64,000 nucleotides of DNA, taken from NCBI RefSeq assembly GCF_001555965.1, contig NZ_LSHX01000010.1, forward strand, positions 124,001 to 188,000, read 5' to 3'. The first letter of the stretch is position 1. Each line of letters starts with the position of its first letter. Shown here one piece after another: positions 36,916-45,742 of the stretch. The translations under genes were made by a program, and so were the position numbers. This stretch comes from Sphingomonas sp. CCH21-G11. GTDB lineage: Bacteria; Pseudomonadota; Alphaproteobacteria; Sphingomonadales; Sphingomonadaceae. Below the pieces are notes generated by a model. That model saw only the letters and a list, made by a program, of their open reading frames with translations. It was not told where the DNA came from and did no database searches.

Positions 36916-37034
36916 CTTCCTATTCCGCGTGAATGGAAATGTTGCGGGAGGCCGTTCGAAAGAGCGGTCGCTTGGACCGCTAAACTTGGTGCCGGCACGC
37001 CCCGCGCGTCCGGCCGATAGAGTGAGTGAAGTAA

Positions 37035-37466
37035 ATGGCGAAGAAGATTACCGGCTATATCAAGCTGCAGGTTCCTGCAGGCAAGGCCAACCCGTCGCCG
37101 CCGATCGGCCCTGCCCTGGGTCAGCGCGGCGTCAACATCATGGAATTCTGCAAGGCGTTCAACGCGCAGACCGGCGACCAGGAAGCGGGCACGCCGCTGC
37201 CGACGGTCATCACCGTCTATGCCGACCGCTCCTTCTCGTTCGAGACGAAGACCCCGCCGGCGACCTACCTGATCAAGAAGGCTGCCAACCTGAAGTCGGG
37301 CTCGAAGGAGCCGGGCAAGGTGTCGGCAGGCAAGATCGCGCGCTCCAAGCTGAGCGAGATCGCCCAGGCGAAGATGAAGGACCTGAACGCCAACGACATC
37401 GAAGCGGCGACCCGCATCATCGAAGGCTCCGCCCGCGCGATGGGCCTCGAAGTGGTGGAGGGCTGA
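37035..37466 (+). CDS. rplK: 50S ribosomal protein L11
   Basis: A 143-residue protein that binds the GTPase-centre region of 23S rRNA. It begins [39 protein letters not shown], the L11 signature with the proline-rich [12 protein letters not shown]. The C-terminal RNA-binding domain follows, including [38 protein letters not shown]. It is followed four bases later by rplA. The gene usually sits directly after nusG; here about 4.5 kb of unrelated genes intervene. Confidence 0.98.
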   Translation: MAKKITGYIKLQVPAGKANPSPPIGPALGQRGVNIMEFCKAFNAQTGDQEAGTPLPTVITVYADRSFSFETKTPPATYLIKKAANLKSGSKEPGKVSAGKIARSKLSEIAQAKMKDLNANDIEAATRIIEGSARAMGLEVVEG

Positions 37467-37470
37467 GATC

Positions 37471-38169
37471 ATGGCAAAGCTGACCAAGAAGCAGAAAGCG
37501 CTGGCCCAGGCGATCGACGCCGAAAAGCTGCACGGCATTGACGAGGCGATCGCACTTGCGAAGGCGAATGCGACCGCCAAGTTCGACGAAACGATCGAAG
37601 TCGCGCTCAACCTGGGCGTCGACCCGCGTCACGCCGACCAGATGGTGCGCGGCGTCGTCACGCTGCCCGCCGGCACCGGCAAGACGGTGCGCGTCGGCGT
37701 GTTCGCCAAGGGTGCCAAGGCAGACGAAGCGCGCGAAGCCGGAGCCGATGTCGTCGGTGCCGAGGACCTGATGGAAACCATCCAGGGCGGCACGATCGAA
37801 TTCGACCGCTGCATCGCCACGCCCGACATGATGGGCCTGGTCGGTCGCCTGGGCAAGGTGCTGGGCCCCAAGGGCCTGATGCCCAACCCGAAGCTGGGCA
37901 CCGTCACGATGAACGTCGCCGAAGCGGTCAAGGCAGCCAAGGGCGGTCAGGTCGAATATCGCGTCGAAAAGGCCGGCATCATCCACTCCGGCATCGGCAA
38001 GGCGAGCTTCGCCGAGGCCGATCTGCGCGCCAATTTCGACGCGCTGGTCGACGCCGTGGTCAAGGCCAAGCCGTCGGGTGCCAAGGGCAAATATGTCCGC
38101 AAGATCGCGGTCAGCTCGTCGATGGGCCCGGGCATCAAGGTCGACGTGGCGGAAATCGCCGCAGCCTGA
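37471..38169 (+). CDS. rplA: 50S ribosomal protein L1
   Basis: A 232-residue protein of the L1 stalk, also a potential autogenous translational repressor of the L11 operon. Landmarks are [83 protein letters not shown] and [18 protein letters not shown] [17 protein letters not shown]. The length is normal. A strong terminator follows, so rplJL and rpoBC are not in the same immediate transcript. Confidence 0.98.
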   Translation: MAKLTKKQKALAQAIDAEKLHGIDEAIALAKANATAKFDETIEVALNLGVDPRHADQMVRGVVTLPAGTGKTVRVGVFAKGAKADEAREAGADVVGAEDLMETIQGGTIEFDRCIATPDMMGLVGRLGKVLGPKGLMPNPKLGTVTMNVAEAVKAAKGGQVEYRVEKAGIIHSGIGKASFAEADLRANFDALVDAVVKAKPSGAKGKYVRKIAVSSSMGPGIKVDVAEIAAA

Positions 38170-38193
38170 TCGCTTCGACGCACGAATGAACAA

Positions 38194-38221
38194 GGGCCTG
38201 GCGGCGACGCCGGGCCCTTTT
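38194..38221 (+). terminator. Rho-independent terminator of rplKA
   Basis: The stem GGGCCTGGCG/CGCCGGGCCC with a GCGA-type loop is followed directly by TTTT. It lies 25 bases after the rplA stop. Confidence 0.75.
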
Positions 38222-38330
38222 CATATTCGCTCTGGCGCGACGGCGTCCGCGATCTCAGCCGGCCCCGAAGTCCTCGCTTGCACGGGCGCTCGTTTCGCGT
38301 ACCCCGGTCGAGGTTCGACGGGAGCAGGCC

Positions 38331-38741
38331 ATGGTGAAGCAGTTGATCTATCGGTCGCAACCCTTCGGCTTCGACCGGGCGATGCTCGCCGGAATCCTGT
38401 CCGGCGCGCGGCGGAACAATCCCCGCGACCAGATCACCGGTGCGCTGATCTGTCGTCAGGACTTGTACCTGCAGCTGATCGAGGGCCCCGAACCGGCCAT
38501 CGATGCGCTATATGAGCGGATCGTCGCTGACGATCGCCACGGCGATGTGCGACTGCTGGTCAGTGCCGAAGTCGATGCGCGGATGTTTCCGAACTGGGCA
38601 ATGCTGGACGACGAGGCCCCCTCGCTGTTCTGGTCGCCCGACGAGATTGCCGCGGGCGCGCTCGACCGGGCATCGGCGGACGATCTGCGCACCGCCTTCG
38701 CCCAGGTCCGCGACCGCGTCGAATCGCGCGCGACCCCCTGA
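38331..38741 (+). CDS. BLUF-domain blue-light sensor
   Basis: A 136-residue protein consisting of a single flavin-binding BLUF domain plus a short C-terminal extension. The light-sensing triad positions are visible: Tyr7 in LIYRSQ, Asn30 in ARRNNPRDQITGAL and Gln48 in LYLQLIEG. ALYERIVADDRHGDVRLL and MFPNWAML complete the fold. Stand-alone short BLUF proteins act through partner proteins. In phototrophs, BLUF proteins such as AppA control photosynthesis genes, but this one lacks the AppA haem/cobalamin-type C-terminal domain. The partner is unknown. Confidence 0.9.
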   Translation: MVKQLIYRSQPFGFDRAMLAGILSGARRNNPRDQITGALICRQDLYLQLIEGPEPAIDALYERIVADDRHGDVRLLVSAEVDARMFPNWAMLDDEAPSLFWSPDEIAAGALDRASADDLRTAFAQVRDRVESRATP

Positions 38742-38854
38742 TCGCTCGCGCCGATATTTGACGGCGGTCCGACGACAAGGCCAAGCCCGCTTCGAAGAGA
38801 TCGACCGGGAATGGACACGGTCCTGAAGTCCGGCCGCTTTCTCCCCGTCACCAC

Positions 38855-38926
38855 GGCCTTGCGCCGGGGTCCCGCTGCTTGATCCGGCGCAAGGGAGCTT
38901 GACCCCGGGTCAAGCCCGGGGTCACG
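38855..38926. repeat. Two adjacent intergenic palindromes
   Basis: The 424-base gap 38742-39165 contains no convincing gene. It holds an 11-base inverted repeat CCTTGCGCCGG (38857-38867) with CCGGCGCAAGG (38884-38894). This is followed by a perfect 10-base palindrome TGACCCCGGG (38900-38909) with CCCGGGGTCA (38915-38924). Such GC-rich modules are common dispersed intergenic repeats in sphingomonads. The receptor promoter and Fur-like site lie at the right-hand end of the gap. Confidence 0.6.
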
Positions 38927-39103
38927 GGAAAACTTTGATGTCGGAGACGGGCTCTAGGGTCGCTGCTGCGGCGGCGGCAGCAACCGGGGCGCCTCACCTT
39001 GCCCCCCGCGTTCGACCCAAGCGATCTTCGCGTCGAGATACGCCATCAGGGCGTCAAGCTCCGCCGCCCTGCGCGCCAGCCGGGCAGCCTGAACCACATC
39101 GCT

Positions 39104-39122
39104 ATTGCGAACCGCTTGCATT
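39104..39122. promoter_or_regulatory. Fur-like palindrome upstream of second TonB receptor operon
   Basis: ATTGCGAACCGCTTGCATT is a near-palindrome that agrees with the site at 12171-12189 at 15 of 19 positions when read in the direction of transcription. It lies 43 bases before the receptor start, the same distance as at the first operon. A further TTGCAAAAG follows at once, giving a possible overlapping second site. Confidence 0.45.
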
Positions 39123-39165
39123 TGCAAAAGCGGATGCTACCACCCCTCTCGGAAAAGGGAGGGCC

Positions 39166-41352
39166 ATGCGTTACCAATTCAACATCCTGCTCGCCGCCGG
39201 CACGATCCTGTGCCCGTTTTCAGCACATGCAGCTGATCGCGACGATGTGCCCGGTCTGGCTGGCGTCCCTGCCCCGGCCGTACAGTCGACCCTGCCGGCG
39301 GGCGACGACGCCGCCGACGACGAAATCGTCGTCAGCGCCGCGCGCACGCGGCTGCCCGCAAATGCGCTGCCGCTGACCGTCGACGTCATCGATCGCGAGC
39401 AACTGCGCCAGCAGGTCGCGATTGCCGGATCGACCGTCGACGCCGTCGCCAACCTGTCGCCGTCCTTCTCCCCCACCCGCCAGAAATTGTCGGGCGCGGG
39501 CGAATCGCTGCGCGGCCGCGCGCCGCTGTTCGCGATCAACGGCATTCCGCAGACGACGCCGATCCGCGACGGATCGCGCGACGGCTATACGATCGACCCG
39601 TTCTTCCTCGACCGGGTCGAGCTCATCTATGGTGCCAACGCGCTGCAGGGCATCGGCGCGACCGGCGGGGTGATCAACCAGGTCGTGGTCGAAGCGCCGA
39701 AGTCGGACGGGATCGCCGGCCGCTTGCTGCTTCAGGGCAATGCGAGCAACGGGTTCGAGGATGCGGGCTTTGGCGGCAAGGCGGCGGGACTGGTCGCGTG
39801 GCGCGGCGGCGCGTTCGACGCGACCGTCGGCGCGGCGTTCGAGCGGCGCGGCGTCTTCCTCGACGGTGACGGCGACGTGATCGGTCCTGACGGTACCCAG
39901 GGCGAAGTGCAGGACAGCGACAGCTGGTCGGTGTTTGCGCGGCTCGGCTATCAATTGAGCGACACCGCGCGAATCGAGTTGTTCGCCAACCGGTTCGCGC
40001 TGGAGGGCCGCGCCAATTATGTCGTGGTGCCGCGTTCGCCCGCCGACATCGCCGCCGGGCGGCCGACGATCGGTGTACGTGGCACGACGCCGGGCGAACC
40101 GGCCTCCAATCGGGTCGAGACGATCTCGCTGACGTTGACCGATACCGACCTGGCCGGCGGCAACCTGATCCTGCAGGGCTATTGGAACCGGTCGCGCGAC
40201 ATTTTCGGCGGCGGCGTTTTCGCCGATTTCCAGGATCCGCGCATCGACCCCACCCGCACGCTGTTCGAACAGTCGGTCAACCGGTCGCGCAAGATCGGCG
40301 GGCGGTTCAGTTACGAACGCGAAGTGATCGACGCGCTTTCCGCAACGGTCGGTTTCGACAGCCTGTGGGACCGCACCGGCCAGGAGCTGCTCCAGACCGG
40401 TCGCGCCTGGGTGCCTTTCACCGAATTTCGCAGCCTGGCCCCGTTCGGCCAGCTCAACCTGGGCCTGTTCGACGGCAAATTGCGGCTGGCCGGCGGCGCG
40501 CGGTGGGAGAATGTGCGGCTCGACATCCCCGATTACGAAACCCTGTTCTTCTATGGCCCGCAGCAGGTGGCGGGCGGCAGCCCGAGCTTCGACGACGTCC
40601 TGCTCAACGGCGGCGTGATCGTCGAGCCGGTAAAGGGCATTCGCGTCTATGGCAGCTATGCCGAGGGCTATACGATCGCCGACATCGGCCGCATCCTGCG
40701 CGCGGTGAACACCGCGGGTGTCGACGTCGACAATTTCCTGAATGTCAGCCCGGTGGTGTCGAACAATCGCGAGATCGGGGTTGAGGTGAAACGCGGGCCG
40801 CTCGATCTGTCGGCGACCTATTTCTGGTCGTCGAGCGACCTCGGCAGCCTGTTGGTGCGCAACGCCGGCGACATTTTCGAGGTCCAGCGCCAGCGGATCG
40901 AAATCGAGGGGCTGGAAATCAACCTGGGCGTCAGGACGCCGATCGACGGGTTGAAGCTCCAAGTGGGCTATTCGCACCTGCTCGGCAAATCGGACAGCGA
41001 CAATGACGGGCGCGTCGACCTCGATCTCGACGGCGCCAACATTTCTCCCGACCGCGCGCTGTTCGCCGCCGATTATGTCAGCGGGCCACTGACCGCACGG
41101 GTGCAGGCGAACGTCTATCTCTCGCGCGACTTTGCGGGTCGCGCGGCGAACACCCGGTTCGAGGGCTATACGGTCACGGACGCCTATATCCGCTACGACA
41201 CCGGACTGGGCGGAATCAGCCTGGCGGTCCAGAACCTGACCGATGAACAATATGTCAGCTATTACAGCGACACGCTGTTCCAGACGGATCGCACCCGTTT
41301 CTTTGCCGGGCGCGGGCGCAACTTCACGCTCGGCTGGGACTGGCGCTTCTGA
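39166..41352 (+). CDS. TonB-dependent receptor (siderophore/metal type)
   Basis: A 728-residue outer-membrane receptor with signal peptide MRYQFNILLAAGTILCPFSAHA (cleavage near residue 22). A TonB-box-like DDEIVVSAARTRLP is followed by the plug with LPLTVDVIDREQLRQQ, RGRAPLFAINGIPQTTPIRDG and ELIYGANALQGIGATGGVINQV. The barrel ends NFTLGWDWRF with terminal Phe. The start at 39166 has an AGGGAGGGCC site. Its stop overlaps the start of the PepSY gene (TGATG), so receptor and inner-membrane partner are coupled. The ligand is probably an iron chelate, by inference from operon type and upstream site. Confidence 0.92.
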   Translation: MRYQFNILLAAGTILCPFSAHAADRDDVPGLAGVPAPAVQSTLPAGDDAADDEIVVSAARTRLPANALPLTVDVIDREQLRQQVAIAGSTVDAVANLSPSFSPTRQKLSGAGESLRGRAPLFAINGIPQTTPIRDGSRDGYTIDPFFLDRVELIYGANALQGIGATGGVINQVVVEAPKSDGIAGRLLLQGNASNGFEDAGFGGKAAGLVAWRGGAFDATVGAAFERRGVFLDGDGDVIGPDGTQGEVQDSDSWSVFARLGYQLSDTARIELFANRFALEGRANYVVVPRSPADIAAGRPTIGVRGTTPGEPASNRVETISLTLTDTDLAGGNLILQGYWNRSRDIFGGGVFADFQDPRIDPTRTLFEQSVNRSRKIGGRFSYEREVIDALSATVGFDSLWDRTGQELLQTGRAWVPFTEFRSLAPFGQLNLGLFDGKLRLAGGARWENVRLDIPDYETLFFYGPQQVAGGSPSFDDVLLNGGVIVEPVKGIRVYGSYAEGYTIADIGRILRAVNTAGVDVDNFLNVSPVVSNNREIGVEVKRGPLDLSATYFWSSSDLGSLLVRNAGDIFEVQRQRIEIEGLEINLGVRTPIDGLKLQVGYSHLLGKSDSDNDGRVDLDLDGANISPDRALFAADYVSGPLTARVQANVYLSRDFAGRAANTRFEGYTVTDAYIRYDTGLGGISLAVQNLTDEQYVSYYSDTLFQTDRTRFFAGRGRNFTLGWDWRF

Positions 41353-42455
41353 TGCGCTGGCTCGACCTGATTCACCGCTGGACCGGCGGGCTGATCGGCC
41401 TGTTGCTCGCGCTGCTCGGGCTGAGCGGGACGATCCTGTTGTGGAAGCAGCAATGGATCTCCGCGCCCGGCAGCGACGATCCCGCGCGCCAGGACGTGGC
41501 ATCGCTGGCCGCGCAGCTGGATCGCCTGGCGAATGTTGCGCCGGCCGATCGCCCCGCATCGATCCTGTTCGCCAGCGACGGGTTCGGCCTCAGCCAGCTT
41601 GGCTATGGGCGCGGCCATGGGGCCTATGCGAGCCAGGGCGGCGAGATCGTCGCGCGGTGGGACAGCGTGTGGGCGCGGCCGGAATTGTGGTTGTTCGACC
41701 TGCACCATCACCTGTTGATCGGTGAAGCTGGCGAGACGATCAGCGGGATCGCCGGGCTCGTCGGGCTTGGCTTCATTGTCACCGGGGCGATCCTGTGGTG
41801 GCGGACCCGGCGGACCTTCCGCCTGCGCCTGCTGCCCCGCCGGCTGACCCGGTCAGCAATCCTGACGCATCACCGCGACCTGGGCATCCTGGTCGCGCCG
41901 TTGCTGGCGATCAGTATGACGACGGGAATGATGCTGACGCTACGCCCGGTCGCGTCGGTCATGCTCGCGCCTTTTTCGACGGCGGGCGAGCTCGACGGCA
42001 TGACCAAGCCGCCGGTGATCAGGGGCAGCGCGCTTCCCGCCCGCATCGACTGGCAACGTGTGCTCGCGCGCGCGCGCCAGCGTTTTCCCGATGCCGAGGT
42101 CCGGCTGGTCCGCATGCCAAGGGAGGCCGGCGACCTGGTGCAGCTCCGCATGCGCCAGCCCGCCGAATGGCTCCCCAACGGCCGGACGATGCTGTGGTTC
42201 GACCCCGCGGATGCGCGGTTGGTCGAGGCACGCGACGCCATGACGCTGTCACCCGGTTTGCGGGCGTTCAACGCCCTGTTCCCGCTGCATGCGGCGATGG
42301 TCGGCGGCATCGCCTACCGTCTGGCGCTGACGTTGGCCGGCGTTGCGCTCACCCTGCTCGGCACGCTGGCGGTGTGGAGCTTCTGGGCGCGTGGCGGCCG
42401 CCGCGCGAAGCGGACGGCATCGCGGACACCGATCGCACCGCTCCCCGCCGAATAG
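41352..42455 (+). CDS. PepSY-associated transmembrane protein
   Basis: A 367-residue inner-membrane protein of the PepSY-TM family. The first helix is LIHRWTGGLIGLLLALLGLSGTILLW. A periplasmic region has PELWLFDLHHHLLIGEAGE, and a later ILTHHRDLGILVAPLLAISMTTGMMLTL helix shows the paired histidines proposed to bind haem in the ferric-reductase-like members. The C-terminal helix is YRLALTLAGVALTLLGTLAVWSFW. Translation is coupled to the receptor through TGATG. It is probably an electron-transfer or release partner for imported ferric chelate. Confidence 0.85.
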   Translation: MRWLDLIHRWTGGLIGLLLALLGLSGTILLWKQQWISAPGSDDPARQDVASLAAQLDRLANVAPADRPASILFASDGFGLSQLGYGRGHGAYASQGGEIVARWDSVWARPELWLFDLHHHLLIGEAGETISGIAGLVGLGFIVTGAILWWRTRRTFRLRLLPRRLTRSAILTHHRDLGILVAPLLAISMTTGMMLTLRPVASVMLAPFSTAGELDGMTKPPVIRGSALPARIDWQRVLARARQRFPDAEVRLVRMPREAGDLVQLRMRQPAEWLPNGRTMLWFDPADARLVEARDAMTLSPGLRAFNALFPLHAAMVGGIAYRLALTLAGVALTLLGTLAVWSFWARGGRRAKRTASRTPIAPLPAE

Positions 42456-42483
42456 GCCACGGCCGCATACCTCCGAAGCAAAA

Positions 42484-42514
42484 CGGCCCGCGCTCCACCG
42501 GGGAGCGCGGGCCG
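42484..42514 (-). terminator. Hairpin terminator between convergent genes
   Basis: A perfect 13-base stem CGGCCCGCGCTCC/GGAGCGCGGGCCG with a 5-base loop. On the minus strand it is followed by TTTTGCTT, so it mainly terminates the small gene at 42539-42841. It may also serve the PepSY gene from the other side. Confidence 0.65.
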
Positions 42515-42538
42515 CATGGTTGCGGCGGTTTCGCCCGA

Positions 42539-42841
42539 TCAGGCGGCGCGGGTTCCCGACAGCGGGAAGCTGCCGAACGCGCCGGCGCCGACCGATCCGG
42601 TGATCGTGTCGCCGTCGACCGTCGCAGAGCAATCGAGCGTCATCGGCATCGGCACGACGATGTCGACTTTCCAGGTCAGGTTGTTGCCGTCGACCTTGCC
42701 GTCCTTGATCTCGGTCGTGCCCATCGCACCCGAATAGGTGCCGGTGAAGGTATCGCCCGACGATGCGACCGACAGCGTCGCCTTCTGATCCCCCATCGGG
42801 GTCTTGGCGACGGTATCCCAGTTTCCATCCACATTGGCCAT
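42539..42841 (-). CDS. Small beta-rich protein of unknown function
   Basis: A 100-residue soluble protein with no signal peptide. It is made of short alternating strands (GNWDTVAKTPMGDQKATLSVASSGDTFTGTYSG, TTEIKDGKVDGNNLTWKVDI, TLDCSATVDGDTITGSVGAGAFGSFPLSGTR). The pattern of repeated GDxFTG / GDTITG turns suggests an all-beta sandwich or small barrel. I do not recognise a named family. It lies between two larger genes, with its own hairpin terminator and a GGAGCAAC ribosome site. Confidence 0.75.
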   Translation of the reverse strand: MANVDGNWDTVAKTPMGDQKATLSVASSGDTFTGTYSGAMGTTEIKDGKVDGNNLTWKVDIVVPMPMTLDCSATVDGDTITGSVGAGAFGSFPLSGTRAA

Positions 42842-42865
42842 GTTCGTTGCTCCTATCGCGGTCGT

Positions 42866-45736
42866 TTACTTGGCGGGGCGGCCGGCGGTTGCGGGCATCG
42901 CCGCCGCGGCGGCGGGCATGACCTCGACCGGAAGGCCGATCGAGTCAAGCTGGCTGCGGACCTTGCTTGCATCGCCGACCACGACCCAGACGAAGTTCTT
43001 CGGGTCGATCGCGGCGCGTGCCGCAGCGTCAAGCTGGGTCGGCTGGAGCGTGCGATATTCGGCCGCGACGGTGCTGTAATAATTGTCGGGCCGCCCGAAC
43101 CGGTCGTTGGACTGCATCGCGGTCAGCACCGCGCCGCCGGTTTCGTACAGGCCGGCCAGTTCGCGGATCTCACCGTTGATCGTGCGGTCGAACTCGACCT
43201 TCGTCGTGCCCTTGTCGTTCAGGAAGCCGCCGATCACCTGTTGCAGCGATTCGATCGCGGGGCCGGTCTTGTCGGCCTGAACGGGCGCGTTGACCACATA
43301 GCTGACCGCGCGCTCGTTCAGCCCGAAGCCGCCGCGCGACCCATAGGACCAGCCCTTCGCCTCGCGCAGGTCCAGGTTGATGCGCGACAGGAACCCGGAG
43401 CCCAGGATCTCGTTCGACGTCAGCGTCGGAAGCAGATCGGATTTCGGATCGAGCGAGGTCAGCTGCGCCCCCACGATCAGCGATTGCGGCGAATTGGGTC
43501 GGTCGATCAAGACGATCTTTGGCTTTGTTTGAACCGGCTGGACGCCGAACGCCTTGACGCCGGGCGCACCGGGCGCGCTCCACCCGCCGAACTGTGCCTC
43601 GAGCGCCGCCTTGACTGCGCTCAGCGGCTGATCCGACACGATGAAGAACTTGGCCTTGTCCGGCCGGATCCAGCTGCGGTGAAACGCGACCAGGTCGTCG
43701 CGGGTCAGCTTCGCGACCGCCGCCGGGTCGCCGGAACCCGCGGCCAGCTTGGCATAGGGATGCGCGTCGCCGAACAGCAGCCGCGGGGTCACGCGCTGTG
43801 CCACGCCCTGCGGATTGTTCAACTCCGCCTGGATCCCGGCGAGCAGCTGGTTACGCACCCGATCGACTTCGGCGGGGGCGAAGGCCGGGTTCTTGACGAT
43901 GTCCGCCGCCAGCGCGACCGAGCCCGCCAGGTTGGCGCTGGGGGTGTAGAGCTGGAGCGTGGTACGATCGGCCGAGCTGTCGCTGGTGATCCGCGCGCCC
44001 AGCCGCTCGCGCGCTTCGGCGAGTTGGAGCGAATTGAGCGTCGTCGTGCCCTCGTCCATCACCCCCAGCGTCAGCGATTGCGTGCCGAGCTTGCCGTCCG
44101 GGTCGGCGGCGACGCCGGCATCGAAGCTCATCGCGATCTGCGTGACCGGCACCGCGGTGCGCTGGGCATAGACCAGCTCGATACCGTTCGACAGCTTGGT
44201 CCGTTCGACCTTCGGAAAGCTCAGATCGGCGATCGAGCCGACTTCGGGCCGGGTGCCACGATCGACCTTCGCCACCGGGGCTGCCGCAGCCGCCGGGGCG
44301 GGCGCCGCCTTGGCAACGGGGGTTGCCTCAACGTAATTCTCGCGCTCGCCCGGCTCGACGGTCAGGGTGTAGGCAGGGCGCGTCAGCCATTTCTGCATGA
44401 CCGCGCGCACGTCCGCCGGGGTCGCCGCCGCCAGGGCCGCCAGCTGTTTCTTGTAGAATGCCGGGTCGCCTGCGAACAATGCGCCCTGCGCCAGCGTGAC
44501 CGCCTTGCCGCCAAAGCCGCCCACCGCCTCCAGGCCCGCCAGGCGTCCTGAGAGCGTGTTGGTGGCCACCCGCTGGACTTCGTCGGCGGTCGGGCCGTTG
44601 GCGACCAGATCGGCAATCACCGCGTCCATCCGCGCAATCGCCGCCGCCTTGTCGACGCCCGGACGAACGTCGATCCCGACCCCGAAACTGCCCGCGTCGG
44701 TGAGCGATTGGTTGAAGGCGAACGCGCTCACCGCAAGCTTGTCCTCACGGACCAGCGCGGTTTCGAGGCGGGAGGAGGCAAGGCCGCCGAGCACGCTGGC
44801 GGCGATGTCGAGCTGCACTGCGTCGGCGTTCTTGTAGCCCGGGACCGGCCAGAGGCGATAGATACGCGTGGTTGCCACCCGATCCTTGATCACTTCCGAC
44901 TTCGCCTCGGCCAGCGTCGGGATCGTGATCTTGGGCGTCACCGTTTCGGGCCCCGACGGGATCGCGCCGAAATACTTCTCGACCAGCGGCCGTGCCTCCG
45001 CTGCGTCGATATCGCCGGCGAGCACCAGGATCGCGTTGTTCGGCCCGTAATAGCTGCGGAACCAGTTCTTCACGTCATCGAGCCGCGCCGCAGACAGGTC
45101 GGCCATCGATCCGATCACCGAATGGTGATAGGGATGCCCCGGCGGATAGATGCCTTCGCTCAGCTTGTAGCGGACCAGGCCATAGGGCTGGTTGTCGCCC
45201 TGGCGCTTTTCGTTCTGGACGACGCCACGCTGCTCGTCGAGCAGCTCCTGCGTCACCGCGCCGAGCAGATAGCCCATGCGGTCGCTTTCCAGGAACAGCG
45301 CGCGCTCCAGCGCCGGACGCGGCACGGTTTCGAAATAATTGGTGCGGTCGAACGACGTCGTGCCGTTCACGTCGGTCGCACCGATCTCGCGCAGCGGGTC
45401 GAAAAAGTCGCCGGGGACATTTTCGGTGCCGTTGAACATCAGGTGCTCGAACAGGTGGGCAAAGCCGGTGCGCCCTTCGGGCTCATGCTTCGACCCGACA
45501 TCGTACCATACCGACACCGCGACGATCGGCGCCTTGCGGTCGGTGTGCACGATGACGCGCAGCCCGTTCCTGAGCGTGAATTCCTGATAGGGGATGTCGA
45601 TCGCACGCGCGATTTGCGCGACCGGCGCGGGCTTCGGCGCGGCCGCAGTCTGGGCTGCCGCAGGCGCGGCGATCTGGGCAACGGTTGCAGTCGCAATCGC
45701 AATCAGGCTGGGCGTCAGAAAACGCATGCGGGTCAT
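42866..45736 (-). CDS. M16-family zinc metallopeptidase (pitrilysin-like)
   Basis: A 956-residue exported protease with two M16 modules. The signal peptide is MTRMRFLTPSLIAIATATVAQ and onward (cleavage after AAA near residue 28). The N-terminal module has the inverted zinc motif HLFEH (94-98) followed by NEKRQ, which supplies the third ligand. The C-terminal module (from about residue 510) lacks HxxEH and is structural. Ala/Pro-rich linkers join the halves. It probably degrades peptides in the periplasm. It starts six bases after the upstream membrane-protein gene. Confidence 0.92.
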   Translation of the reverse strand: MTRMRFLTPSLIAIATATVAQIAAPAAAQTAAAPKPAPVAQIARAIDIPYQEFTLRNGLRVIVHTDRKAPIVAVSVWYDVGSKHEPEGRTGFAHLFEHLMFNGTENVPGDFFDPLREIGATDVNGTTSFDRTNYFETVPRPALERALFLESDRMGYLLGAVTQELLDEQRGVVQNEKRQGDNQPYGLVRYKLSEGIYPPGHPYHHSVIGSMADLSAARLDDVKNWFRSYYGPNNAILVLAGDIDAAEARPLVEKYFGAIPSGPETVTPKITIPTLAEAKSEVIKDRVATTRIYRLWPVPGYKNADAVQLDIAASVLGGLASSRLETALVREDKLAVSAFAFNQSLTDAGSFGVGIDVRPGVDKAAAIARMDAVIADLVANGPTADEVQRVATNTLSGRLAGLEAVGGFGGKAVTLAQGALFAGDPAFYKKQLAALAAATPADVRAVMQKWLTRPAYTLTVEPGERENYVEATPVAKAAPAPAAAAAPVAKVDRGTRPEVGSIADLSFPKVERTKLSNGIELVYAQRTAVPVTQIAMSFDAGVAADPDGKLGTQSLTLGVMDEGTTTLNSLQLAEARERLGARITSDSSADRTTLQLYTPSANLAGSVALAADIVKNPAFAPAEVDRVRNQLLAGIQAELNNPQGVAQRVTPRLLFGDAHPYAKLAAGSGDPAAVAKLTRDDLVAFHRSWIRPDKAKFFIVSDQPLSAVKAALEAQFGGWSAPGAPGVKAFGVQPVQTKPKIVLIDRPNSPQSLIVGAQLTSLDPKSDLLPTLTSNEILGSGFLSRINLDLREAKGWSYGSRGGFGLNERAVSYVVNAPVQADKTGPAIESLQQVIGGFLNDKGTTKVEFDRTINGEIRELAGLYETGGAVLTAMQSNDRFGRPDNYYSTVAAEYRTLQPTQLDAAARAAIDPKNFVWVVVGDASKVRSQLDSIGLPVEVMPAAAAAMPATAGRPAK

Positions 45737-45742
45737 CCTGTC

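Noticed and set aside
42484..42514. Reading the hairpin as an operator of the PepSY gene
   Set aside because: It lies after the gene, with a T-rich stretch on the minus strand, which fits a terminator for the convergent small gene.
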